Below, piece after piece: positions 54,257 to 64,000 of a stretch of 64,000 bases of DNA. Origin of the DNA: Thamnidium elegans (taxonomy: Eukaryota; Mucoromycota; Mucoromycetes; Mucorales; Mucoraceae); the NCBI GenBank assembly GCA_025201345.1, contig JAIXMG010000040.1, forward strand, positions 124,001-188,000, given 5' to 3'. Both the position numbers and the translations under genes were made by a program. The notes under the pieces are model-generated. The model had not been told where the DNA came from. It ran no database searches and worked only from the letters and a program-made list of their open reading frames with translations. Numbering within the stretch: position 1 is the stretch's first letter; every line of letters begins with the position of its first letter.

Positions 54257-55186
54257 AAAGGAGATTCGTGGTTGTTTGGTGGCGTTGTTAATGTTTGTTG
54301 TTGTTGTTGTTGTTGTGGTGGTGGTGGTGGTGGTGGTGGTGGTGAAGTGTAGTTGGAATACATTGTCATTTGGGGATAATGCATTAATCGAGCGCTTAAA
54401 GGATCAATTGTACTAGCACTGTTTTGAGAGGGAACATATCCATATGAAGGATGATATGGCATTGGCATTCCCTCATATATTGGTGGCGTATTTATAAAAG
54501 GATATCGTTGTATCGTATATATATATCGTGGCAAGTAAGGATCCACTATATACCCTATATACCCGATATTTTTTTTTTTAAAACAAAAAAAAACTTTATG
54601 ATTAATATGCAAAATATTAGTTTACCTCCATAATAAGGTCTTCTATTATAGTCACTATCACAATTTTTTTTTAAATAAATAAAATTTACTAAACATAAAA
54701 AAAAACTCACCTTGAATATGGCTGACGATATGTACTAGGATCGCCTTGTACTGACAATCCATTAGGACCGGTTACATTTGATGCTTGCATTCCTTTTGGT
54801 CCCTGAACAAGATCATACTCAACCTATATGATACACGTAAGTATAAAACAGCCACAGCCTTAATTTATATATGATGTATTACTTGTTCGCCCTGGAAGAG
54901 GTTAATTGATTGAATTGACTTTTTTTACCGTATTACCTTGTGATCTCTTACCTCTGCCAAACTCTTGAAGCCTCCGTTATTTTGAATAGCAGTATGATGG
55001 ACGAATACCTCTATATATAACTAAATATGGTAAGTGATAAATTTTAACAACTTGCCAAAAAAAAAAAAAAAAATAACCTTCGCCTTGTTCCAAGTCAGGT
55101 AGAATAAACCCATATCCTTTAATAGAGTTAAAAAACTTGACGTGCCCTTTGTGGCGAGTTTCTGTACTAGTTATTTCGTTTTCCAT
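54250..55186 (-). CDS. Cold-shock-domain protein with Pro/Gln-rich tail
   Basis: Nucleic-acid-binding protein with one cold-shock domain at residues about 10-85. From ATG 55186: RHKGHVKFFNSIKGYGFILP (RNP1-type K-G-Y-G-F-I), then across an intron VFVHHTAIQNNGGFKSLAE (RNP2-type V-F-V-H-H), then a 9-nt microexon at 54901-54893 encoding GEQ, then VEYDLVQGPKGMQASNVTGP, the canonical domain end. Without the microexon the conserved E-G-E-x-V-E-Y stretch would be missing. The rest is arginine/tyrosine-poor and disordered: QPYSR, a YPFINTPPIYEGMPMPYHPS stretch, then poly-Pro and poly-Gln tracts of about 9 and 7 residues. Six exons in all. The first intron carries a poly(T) run. Cold-shock proteins of this size in fungi act in RNA metabolism and stress; target unknown. 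Confidence 0.88.
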
Positions 55187-55490
55187 TGTCCGAGATGAAG
55201 AAAAAAAAAAGTTTTTATTTTTATTTTATATATAATATGTACACTCTATATAATAACAGAGATTTTTTTCTCTTTTTCTAGATAAAGCTTAGTGAAAAGT
55301 AAATAGATAAAAAAAATGATGTTTTATTTTAGTAAAATAAAAGGAAGCTCCTTTCTCTTTTATTTTTTGTATAAAAAGAAAGAAAAAAAGTTTTTTTTTG
55401 TTTATGTTTGGGGAAAAAAATGATGAAACAAACAGCCAATTTTTGAGTATAATCGAAATAAAACATTTGATACATAAACCAATGAAATGT

Positions 55491-57923
55491 CTATAGTCTT
55501 AATATACCAAATTCTTTGTGTAATGCCCAAACCCATTCATCTCTTTCTTGTTTACTTCTTGCTTTAAATACCCAACAGGAACCTCTATTTCCAAGTCGAT
55601 GGCCAATTTTAAGCAGCGATAGATACTCCCGAAAATTGGGGACAAAGTGCCGCTTTGCAATTTGCCAAATGACAAACACACATTCAGACGTCTTTTCTCC
55701 TCCAGTCACTGATCCATCACCATAATACCTTGCAGGTTCCTTACTTTTAGCTTGATATAATAATTTGTCCAGAATACATTCATCACCAGAGTAAACAAAC
55801 GTATCTTTCAAATGAACAAGTTGACGTTGTTTGTCATACATGGGCACCATTTCTCTTTGTTGAGTATTATCGTCTTTTAAATCAAGGTGACACCACCACT
55901 GGTTTTTACTTTTAACCATATTAAACATTAGTAGTCCTCCGTCATTTTGTCGATTTTTAGTTAGTACACAGTACTGTGCTTGGAATGATTCTGTAAAGTC
56001 TTGTTTAACGTATAATAAACCGGATTGCTACATAATATACATATAAGTGAATTGTAATAAATTAACGTGTACACTTAAAACATACCAGAATATCTTTTAC
56101 ATGCTCCGGACGTGATTGATGTGTATCAAATCCGTTATGGTGATTTATTAAGCGAATTGGATCAATTTTTAATTGATGATTAATCAAAGCAACCCACTCC
56201 AACATAATTTGTGTATTAGGTGCTTCATAAAACAGAACATGATTATTTTTGAAATACACTTCAAACGTATTTGATTCACCTTCTTGTAGCATAGGCTGTA
56301 TACGAGTGACTTGATTTAGATCAATAAGGAACCTAGTGTTAAGTAGTATAGATGGGTTGGGGGATGATGTGAGCGCTACACTTGAAGAAGAAGGTGTCAA
56401 TTGAGGCGTGGATCGATTAATAAACTGCCATTCCTTTTTCTTTTTCGCAGAAATATCTGTATTATTTTGTTGGTTTTGTCGTAACCCTCCTGTTGTAGCC
56501 GAAAACCAATTATTGTTTCGTTTCTTGGTTTCGATATTAGCATATTTATTTGATTCAGTTCGTAATCTTTTTCTTTCTTGCTCATCTCGTTGTCGTTTAC
56601 AGATAAAATAATAGGATCGATCCATAAAAAATAAATGATGACCGTATAGTATAGCATAATAATTTATTCTTTTACATTTGGTTTGTTTTCCTGAAAATGT
56701 AGTTCCAGTAGACCAACTTTTTTGTGTTAACAATCCATCAAACGTTGCGCTAACAATAATACTCTAAAGGAAAAAAAAAATTATGTCACCGATGATCAAA
56801 GTGATATAATTATTATTATTGTTTACCTTGGTAGATTGATGGTCTACAGTAGAACTTCGTAACTCTAATCTATGCTTCTAAAAAATCATACCACGTGTTT
56901 TATTAGCATCGTGTTTCTATATACAGATATAGCCTTACTTACTTGTTCAATCAATTCGGGACCTATCAACTTGGTATCCTTAGTAACCCATTCAATCTGA
57001 TCACCCGATATTGGGGTATGAAATGAAATGGCACTAGACTTTAAAGTAGCAGCAGCACCTTCACCATATTTAACACTAGATGACACTTTTCTCCAACAGA
57101 GTCGAAGATCATTCATATTTGTCTGCTGTAACATATTTAACATTCCATTCTTTTCAAGTAATGACCAAATCACCGGTTTTATATCCAACGCACAAATATT
57201 GAGTTGTGTATCCTCATCCTCATTATCATCATGTATCAAACTATCTAGCGGTAATCTTACTACAAACTGTTGTTCTTGTTCTTTTTGAATCATGACAAAT
57301 ATATCTACAAACGGAGGTATAGGTATTTTACAAGACATAATTGAAGGTAATATATGATATACTGCCATATACCAATCTTTTGCATCGGATATACACGAAG
57401 ATTGAAAATGATACGAAATTAAACACTTTGTTTCATAATGCAAAAATTCTAGGCACCAAATATAATCTTGTGCTGAAACAAGTGATAGTTTTACTTTTCT
57501 ATAAGGGTATTGATTGTTCAAGTAAATAACGTGTGCTAACCTTTCAGTTCGAATTAATATGGTCTATGCTTTTTTATAATATATATGAGTAAGAAGTGTG
57601 TTTATTTCCTTCTTTTTTTTTTAAAAAAAAAAAAAACGTACTGTCACATGATATAGTTCTATCCTGTTTGGTTTTAATACAGCTTTAAATCGTCTCCATC
57701 GTAATCGAGTCTTTCTTAATTGAACTTCTCTCATCGTTGACTTTTTCCTTGTATACCATTCCTCCGTTCGTGTACAAAGAACAAGTCCCTGCTTTAATAT
57801 TTGTTTGGTATTATCTCGCTTATGCTCTATAAAAGGAATTGTAGTGTTTCCCGTTAGCTTTAAGCTTGTCGGTGGCGAATTGGATGTATCTGGTATATAT
57901 TCTTTTGCTGAATAAAAAGTCAT
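55491..57923 (-). CDS. PH-domain protein, Spo71/Mug56-like
   Basis: Probable membrane-associated protein with two or more pleckstrin-homology domains; yeast Spo71 and fission-yeast Mug56 act in spore-membrane formation. Start ATG 57923. An N-terminal block (REVQLRKTRLRWRRFKAVLK, then ELYHVTTILIRTERLAHVIY) resembles the N-terminal domain of this family, followed by LSLVSAQDYIWCLEFLHYET and SDAKDWYMAVYHILPS. The middle has a basic linker (KRQRDEQERKRLRTESNKY) and a PH-like segment with TRFLIDLNQVTRIQPML and EVYFKNNHVLFYEAPNTQIM. The C-terminus contains LLYVKQDFTESFQAQYCVLT and the clear final PH piece GNRGSCWVFKARSKQERDEWVWALHKEF-like (two parts, residues ending in GILRL). About 750 aa in five or six exons. 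Family assignment rests on pattern memory; the PH domains themselves are well supported. Confidence 0.6.
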
Positions 57924-58679
57924 GTTTACAAAACAAAAAAAAAAGAAAAAGAAAGAAAGGAAAAATAAAAAGTTTTATTTGTTTTAATGAAGAAACTTTC
58001 TTTTTTAGGACTGAAAATGAATGCCTACTGTCTACTTGTGGTAATCCTTTGCGGAAATTGTATTCTGGGCTTTCAATCTCACAGGGGAGATCAATTTTGA
58101 GACGGAAAATGTTGTACAGAGACAATATGGTACCGTGGTGATTCTAGTCTAGTTATTTATATGACAAAGTAGTTTCTTTTCAAATAATAATGCAAAATTA
58201 CTCTTACGCTTCTTCTTCAAAACAAATTGTCTAGACTTTGATCGGCAAGGATCTTAGTACTTCCCATAACATGGCTGGTAATACTCGAATGATCATCGCT
58301 TTGACTGGAGAGCTGACTCTTGCCATGGAATCGTCGTAAATAAAAAATAAATCAAACGCAGTAAAGGCCTATTTATAATACTTAGAACGTTGAAGTTCGG
58401 AAGAAAGTGAAGAAATATTAACCTTTTTACTTCAACGTTAGAATTAACGATCAAGTTACACAATATATATGTACCAACAATCAGGATAGATGAATATACG
58501 ACTTCCCAATTATATGTGTATTGATATTTTCCTGTCATGTCTGCTACCGCAAGAGGAGTCTCTGCAATGACCAAAGTTTTATACAAATAAAAAGATATCT
58601 AAATTTTTTGCGTTCTTTAAAAAAAGCATTAGCATAAATTATCGAAAGAGAAAAAAAGGGAAAGAAGATGCGTAAAGCT
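57924..58679. other. Spacer, no gene recognised
   Basis: Several short frames exist on both strands (for example 58293-58586 minus, partly hydrophobic) but none shows conserved sequence. The left end is upstream of the PH-domain gene. Confidence 0.35.
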
Positions 58680-58994
58680 AACCAACAATAACAGGTTCTT
58701 TACATGTAAAAACGACTTTAATATCATGAGAAAGAAAATTGTAATATAAATACCACGATGATTAGTTAAATAAATGCTTTTTATCATGGTTGAATAAACC
58801 CCCATTTTATCATAGTTAAATAAACCCCTTTTTATCATGATTAAAAATCACCTATTTATTCCATCTTTTTTTTTTTCCTTTCCTTCCTTTTTAACAATGA
58901 ATTCATATACAAGTAAGCATCTTTTAAATAATCAAATGCCTAAATATCTCAAAAAGACCTTCCCTATGATATGGTGGCGTATCAGGAAGTAACC
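58680..58994. mobile_element. MITE-1, copy 4
   Basis: Contains TTAATATCATGAGAAAG, AATATAAATACCACGATGATTAGTTAAATAAATG in short matched pieces, three ATCATAGTTAAATAAACCCC-like sub-blocks, the AACAATGAATTCATATACAAG box, and the end CCCTATGATATGGTGGCGTA. These occur in the same order as in copy 1 (reverse orientation) and copy 2. It lies immediately 5' of the decayed gene at 59050-60431. Confidence 0.6.
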
Positions 58995-59049
58995 ATAGTT
59001 AAACAAATCATTTTCAATAATGGAAGGAGTTCAACTACGAAAAATGATG

Positions 59050-60431
59050 GAGCACTTTAAGTCAGCCATCTTAGTCTAGCACCTTGACATGTTCTCTGCA
59101 AACTTGTTGATGGGTAATAGGTTGACAGAGTTAAAGTATATTAATGCATTAAAACTATCCCTTTCCCATATTTTTGACAAGGTAAACGGCACAAATATAG
59201 CAATACTACTAGAGCACATCAAGGACAAGAGCTTTTGGGATCGTGTGGATTCAAATTGTGTGGGCAAATTAGGAAACGGATTGTCGAATAAGGCCAAGTA
59301 TATTTATTTAGATATAATGAAGGATGCGTTAGGCATAGAAAACATGTTGAATTAGGGAGAATTAATATTAGCCATATCGAAGAAGAGAACGTTGATGTTG
59401 GAATCTAACGAAGATAATGGATTGGATATCTTAGATATACTCTCTAAACATGTTATTGTTGATTCTGCAATATCGCCAAATACAGACGAGAGTGAGCTCA
59501 CCAGTTACCGTAAATTTATAAAGATATTTGATGATATTTTCGATGGTACAAATCTTGACCTTGTGGATGGGGAGATCCCCTGCCAGACTACTAAGGCGAT
59601 TGCGAAAAACCAAGAAAATCTTTTCGGAAACAAGATTCTGTTAAATAAAGGCTTTGGAAGAAGAATTGACCTTATTTTGTCTACAAAAGGAAGCGAATTT
59701 TCCTCAAGCGAATGGAAAAAAAAGTAAAACATCGTTATAAAAGTCATTACAACAACAAACAAAAAACATACGAACGAACGAAGCAATATTATCCAACATT
59801 CTTAAACAACCACTTAGTCAAGAAGATGTCGCTAATGTATTCGTTGTTGGTATGGATTGGACTGGTTCTCTGGTGAGATATTTAGTATCGAATTATATTA
59901 TAAAAAGAGACAGCAGTAAATAAGATGAAACTTCTTTTGGATCTTTATTAATTAAAAAATGACAAGAGAGCGAACAAAAGGTTAAGACCTAGGGTGGTGA
60001 GTGATACCTAACTGAGGTTGTTGTGTAACCACCTCAGATATATTTGGAGTGATATCTTGCGTTAGTTTTTGGTTAAATACCACATCTGGGCTATATGTTT
60101 TCCATTAGCCCTTATGATGACGTTTATATTTCAAATCGAATTTGTACTCTCGCTATGCCTACATATCTTCACAAGTTCTCTGATTTTATGGATACTCTTA
60201 ATAATTTAGTTATACAAATGGCGTGAACACCATCTTAAATTGAAAAATATTTTATTACCTGCAATTCGAAAAGTGGAACATGATACTTTTTTCGATGCAG
60301 TTCTTGGTCAAGCGACAACAATGGGCCTTAAATCACCCAACATTTATCGTACATCCACCCGTCCTCACCTAAAGAAAGATATTACTTATGATAGTAATGA
60401 TGATAATGAAGAGGAAGAGGAAGATTATTAA
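59050..60431 (+). pseudogene. Decayed lineage-specific family gene (GRRIDL...EFSSSEWKK core)
   Basis: Frames in order: MFSANLLMGNRLTELKYINA with FWDRVDSNCVGKLGNG (59089-59355); after a stop, NGLDILDILSKHVIVDS and FIKIFDDIFDGTNLDLVDGE (59392-59727), whose core is GFGRRIDLILS, short loop, SEFSSSEWKKK, then a stop. In the next frame QQQTKNIRTNEAILSNIL and NVFVVGMDWTGSL continue the expected order. After a decayed middle, ICTLAMPTYLHKFSDFMDTL and, one base shifted, WREHHLKLKNILLPAIRKVE run to a stop at 60431 behind an acidic tail. Asp in the first strand and E-(x)3-E-W-K in the second fit the nuclease-like pattern. At least three frameshifts or stops mean no functional product. The order strongly resembles proteins I remember from Mucorales genomes. 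Confidence 0.55.
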
Positions 60432-61019
60432 ATTACATATGTATAAAACTGTAGTTCAGTTCCGATGAATTATTTGATTTGATTAACTTTGTAATCCTTA
60501 TCTATTGATTAAATATCACAAAATTTTCGTTATGTCGTATTTTAGCATATAGTAATATAAAACACAAGATTCTAAAACAATATAAATGTTGTTTCAATGA
60601 TAATTAATCATATTATTCAATTAGTACTTAGTTACATACCTACCTTCAATAATTTCATTCGTCTCTATTCCGGCTTCCAAGAAGCTTTTGTTGCAGACTT
60701 GTAGTAAACTTCTTTTTTTTCTTTTGTCAATATGCACATTTTGTTGGCTGGTGTGTTTCATGCTTCATTGTAATTCTCGGGAGGAAGGGGGAGTAAAGTT
60801 ATCGTTCCCTTAAAGCAAGTGGTTTACTCAGTTTTTATTCTATTAATTTAATAGACTATACCTAAAACAATTAGATAATGTTATATATAAAGCACTTGCA
60901 GGTAGCTTTACCTTATTCAAGAAATGAGAGTAAAATCTTTTATTCCCCGCAAAAAAAAGGTGCTTTTGGCTTTTGGTCCTGTCTTTTAAACAGTTTTTTT
61001 TTTTTCAAGTCACAGCAAG

Positions 61020-61051
<32 letters not shown>

Positions 61052-61134
61052 GACACAGTGCAACCAGGATGAGGGGGACCCCCACACAACTAATTTTTTC
61101 TTTCCCTTGAATCCTTCTTTTTTCAAAATTACAA
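60432..61134. other. Spacer and upstream region of the mL38 gene
   Basis: No gene. Includes a poly(T) run at 60995 and a poly(A) run at about 61020-61048. Confidence 0.4.
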
Positions 61135-62413
61135 ATGTTTTCTAATTTGACCAGACGCTCTGTTCAAATAGCCCGTTGTGCTTCTAGAGTCAATGTAAAT
61201 TTTGCTATAAATACAAGCCCCCATGTTACCCTCTAAACCAAACTTTTTTTTTCTCTTATTTTCGCTTGTAGGTTACACGTCAAGCTTCAACTAACGCTTA
61301 TGAAGAAGCTCTCAAGTTAATTCAACTCGATAAAAAAGAACGATTAAACATGTTGAGCCGTGTTGAAAAAGAAATTGCCCGTGTTGCTGGCAGTAAGTTT
61401 TTTTTTTTAAAAAAAAAATATACATATTAGAAATTACCCCTGGTAAAGAAAAAGCACTTACAAACTTTTTCAACATTAGGTTCTACTCCTGTTCAATTAA
61501 AAGCTCTTGATGCTTTAAAGTTCGATTTACAAGTAAAGGCTGAATTAAACGAACCTGAAGTCCAAAAGAACTTTAAGCTCGGCAAAAGTAAAATTATTTT
61601 TTTTTTTTTTTTTTTTTTTTTTTGACAGGTTTAGGAAGGAAAACTAATTTTTTTTTAATAGTCGATATGTCAAAGCCAGTCTATCGTTATATGTGTCAAA
61701 AGCAATTCGAAAAGGCACCCAAGACTAAATTAATGGAACGTTTAACTCAAATGAGTGTTATTCCTGATGTTTTAGCACCTGATATGAACCCTACTGTCGA
61801 AGTTTCTATCAAAGTAGCAGAAGGACAAGTTGAACCTGGTGTGTTTTTAAAGCCTGAGCAGGTAATATGTATACAAATGATTTTTTTTTATATATATGCT
61901 GAAAATGATTGAATATGTGTATAGAGCATCGAACTTCCTCAAATTGAAATCACAAACTTCCACACCGAATCACGATTATATACCTTGATGATGGTTGATC
62001 CAGATTCGCCCGACGTTACTAACAAGACATATCAACAACATTGTCATTGGTTAGTATCCAACGTATCTTTATCAGCTACTTCTCCTTCTGTCAGCGGAGG
62101 TGATTCTATCTTGGAATATATTCCTCCTCATCCTCAAAAGGGTACTAAATATCATCGTTACACTTTAATTGCGTTTGAACAACCCAACGAAGGTCAAGAG
62201 AAGCTCGATATTAAGGTTGAAAGTAGAGATCATTTTGATGTCAAGTCATTAGCTAAAGCTTACAACTTGAAGCCTACAGGCGCTACCTTCTTCCGTGAAG
62301 AATGGAATGAGAATGTCAGCAAGATTTATAACGAAATTATTAAGCAAGAAGAACCTATTTACGGTAGACCTCCTAAGGTTCAACGTTATATTCAAAGAAC
62401 CGTGTACTATTAG
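61135..62413 (+). CDS. Mitochondrial ribosomal protein mL38 (MRPL35), PEBP fold
   Basis: Large-subunit protein of the mitochondrial ribosome carrying a phosphatidylethanolamine-binding-protein fold. From ATG 61135 the N-terminus MFSNLTRRSVQIARCASRVN is Arg/Ser-rich without acidic residues, a typical mitochondrial presequence. Following exons read SSTNAYEEALKLIQLDKKE-like helix, STPVQLKALDALKFDLQ, and PVYRYMCQKQFEKAPKTKLM. The PEBP part begins LTQMSVIPDVLAPDMNPTVE and contains the ligand-site motifs MMVDPDSPD, QQHCHWLVSNV and ILEYIPPHPQKGTKYHRYTL, and ends GATFFREEWNENVSKIYNEI with a basic tail to VYY-stop. About 350 aa in five exons, agreeing with yeast Mrpl35. Intron 3 carries a 26-nt poly(T) run. 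Confidence 0.9.
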
Positions 62414-62538
62414 AACTAAAAAATAAAATAAAATAAAAAAAGCAAACGAAAAAAAATAATTAAAGCAATAGAAACTCAGTTCTTTTTTTCTTCTTCTTCT
62501 TTTTCTTCTTTACCCCCTGTCATACTTTTTCTTCTTTA

Positions 62539-63248
62539 ATGTTGAGAACCTCATTACTAGCGACTACAACTGCGAAACGTTTATTCAGTACCCAAAGTAT
62601 TGTTGCAGAAGATGTCATCCATAAAGTTGATTTTAGAGTAGGCAAAATTGTTCATATTGAGCAACACGCTGAAGCAAACCATTTATTTATTGAACAAGGT
62701 AAAAAAAAGTTCCTCTTTAATATTTACTTGCAGTTAATAATTAATTACACATAACAGTGGATTTAAATACGGAAGCTACTGAAACTATGCCAAACCCACG
62801 TACAATTGTCAGTGGTCTTGCTCCTTTTATGCCAATGGAATCACTCTTGGTAAAAAAAGTGTACCTTTTTTTTTTATATATATATTTCATGCATAATTAA
62901 TTTCTTATCTAGAATAAATCAGTTATTGTAGTTAGTAATTTAAAGCCTAGTAAATTCAGAGGTGTATTATCACAAGGTATGTTATTAGCTTGTTCTTCTA
63001 TCGACAACAAAACCGTTCAATTGTTATCACCACCCGAGGATAGTGTGATTGGTGAAAGAGTACAATTAGAAGGTGTAGAATGGTTAGGACAACCAGATAC
63101 TGTTTTGAAACCTAAACAAAAGATATTCGAGCAAGTAATTCCATTCTTAAAGACAAATGAAGATGGTGTTGCAACATATAAGGGAATTCCATTTATTACA
63201 TCCAAAGGACCTATTACTGGTGCTATTAAAAGTGCTCAAATATCTTAA
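62539..63248 (+). CDS. tRNA-binding-domain (Arc1p/EMAPII-like) protein, mitochondrial-type
   Basis: Protein with a C-terminal OB-fold tRNA-binding domain. The first 20 residues, MLRTSLLATTTAKRLFSTQS, look like a mitochondrial presequence. The domain follows directly: VIHKVDFRVGKIVHIEQHAE then across introns VDLNTEATETMPNPRTIVSG, APFMPMESLL, SVIVVSNLKPSKFRGVLSQG, MLLACSSIDNKTVQLLSPPE and SVIGERVQLEGVEWL. The R-x-G-x-I start and S-K-F-R-G-V-x-S-x-G-M-L-L-A hallmark are those of the Arc1p/EMAPII/MetRS-C domain. A C-terminal EMAP-specific tail (FEQVIPFLKTNEDGVATYKG) is present. Total about 190 aa in three exons. It starts only 125 bp after the mL38 stop, in the same direction. I infer a mitochondrial tRNA or aminoacyl-tRNA-synthetase cofactor role. 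Confidence 0.85.
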
Positions 63249-63275
63249 ATCATCACTTTTTTTATTAAATTAAAA

Positions 63276-64000
63276 TTAAGCGGTGGGGAAGTTTCTTCTA
63301 TTCAATAAAACTGCTTTTAAACTACGAATATCACTCTTTAATCCAGAAACAGCAGGTGAATCCCCACCACCTTGACGATTAAAATGACTACCAGGATGGT
63401 ATGAATTATAGTTATATGGGCTTGTATCATTCATTACATTTCTTAAACCAGTTAATTGTGTTCTAAAATCATCATAAGTCTTGTGCTTTAACTGAACAGC
63501 AAGACGTTCACGAGAGACAGCGACTAATTGATCGATTTTAGTTGACAAGTCAGTTTGATGCTTTACTAAAGCATCTACTACCGTATTTTCATCCCCTTGA
63601 TCAATCAACGCATCCAAATCATCATTCTCCGTATTAAAACTCTTTATAGATTTAGCAAGCTTATCTGCAATTTCCTGTCGTTGGTTATATCTAGTACGTT
63701 GATATTCAGCAATACGATTAAAAATAGGTGCAATAAAACGCTATTTTTTTTAATAGTATTGTTAATACCCCCATTATTAATATATGTATATGATATAAAC
63801 TTACTCTTAGAATACCAATGACGCCGGCTGTAAGACCTACAGCTCCCATACCCAACACAACTGCCATAGCAAATACTTTTTCAACAGGAACAGGTGGATT
63901 AGGTGGTTGAGGATAATATACAATTTGTGGTGGTCCATAATTTACATTTCTAGAAGGCAAAACAGGTGCATGTTGTTGCTGTTGTGGTGGTGGTGTCTAT
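63276..64000 (-). CDS. Pex14-like peroxin, 3' part (continues off the edge)
   Basis: A minus-strand gene entering from beyond 64000. The visible part starts with a Pro/Gln-rich stretch (TPPPQQQQHAPVLPSRNVNY, then YYPQPPNPPVPVEKVFAM), a single hydrophobic Gly/Ala helix (VVLGMGAVGLTAGVIGILR), and, after an intron at about 63741-63805, a coiled-coil region (RYNQRQEIADKLAKSIKSFN, VKHQTDLSTKIDQLVAVSRE) ending in PTA-stop at 63276. Pro-rich segment, one membrane helix and a coiled coil in this order are characteristic of the peroxisomal docking protein Pex14, but the diagnostic N-terminal domain lies outside the window. It is convergent with the tRNA-binding gene, 27 bp apart. Other membrane-anchored coiled-coil proteins are possible. 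Confidence 0.45.

Noticed and set aside
26083..57923. Clustering of membrane-traffic genes (Vps27, Bet1-like, Sec17, Rab7, Spo71-like)
   Set aside because: They are on both strands, far apart and separated by unrelated genes; such housekeeping genes are frequent and chance is enough.
1..64000. CRISPR arrays, bacterial operons or ribosome-binding sites
   Set aside because: The gene structure is eukaryotic with spliceosomal introns. The 362-bp and 13-bp repeats have no spacer-repeat alternation.

Overview
The window looks like nuclear DNA of an early-diverging filamentous fungus, most likely order Mucorales (Mucoromycota); genus not determined. The DNA is AT-rich, genes are split by many short GT...AG introns (about 45-150 nt), poly(T) tracts sit at acceptors and between genes, and several gene families that I remember as expanded in Rhizopus/Mucor proteomes are present. 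All assignments come from reading translated exons by eye; no database search was run.

Layout. 1-9.7 kb: degraded members of lineage-specific families around one intact housekeeping gene, a glutathione peroxidase (3.3-4.05 kb). 9.7-18.3 kb: a Myb/SANT protein (10.6-11.3 kb), a long microsatellite-rich non-coding stretch, another decayed family gene (14.9-15.8 kb), a small membrane protein (16.8-17.2 kb) and a doubtful small frame (17.8-18.1 kb). 18.3-22 kb: a large multi-exon Hsp70/HSPA12-like gene whose ATPase motifs look eroded. 22.9-25.1 kb: a family gene with a short transposable element inside an intron. 26-31 kb: an MFS monocarboxylate-type transporter and the ESCRT-0 subunit Vps27. 31.6-32.7 kb: three copies of a 362-bp tandem repeat. 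33.2-35.0 kb: an apparently intact paralogue of the 22.9-25.1 kb gene, followed by a 30-bp-arm palindrome. 36-39.5 kb: a SLC35-type transporter, a Bet1/Sft1-type SNARE and an RCC1-type RanGEF. 40.6-42.5 kb: Tc1-type transposase remnant and family debris. 43.5-50.7 kb: MDP-1-type phosphatase, alpha-SNAP (Sec17), an SLC25 mitochondrial carrier, a second MFS transporter and an unknown protein. 51-52.2 kb: another decayed family gene. 52.6-57.9 kb: Rab7/Ypt7, a cold-shock-domain protein and a Spo71/Mug56-like PH-domain protein. 59-60.4 kb: a decayed family gene. 61.1-64 kb: mitochondrial ribosomal protein mL38, a mitochondrial-type tRNA-binding-domain protein and the 3' part of a Pex14-like gene running off the edge.

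The most unusual signal is the repeated occurrence (at least seven loci) of lineage-specific genes that share a small core: a conserved Asp in a hydrophobic strand, a variable loop, then an acidic strand ending in E-x-K or E-x-x-K. This resembles the PD-(D/E)XK nuclease core. Two kinds of miniature inverted-repeat element recur next to or inside these genes, four copies of one and three of the other, while the housekeeping genes are free of both. Several genes also use very small exons (9, 17 and 18 nt, and first coding pieces of 4-5 nt).
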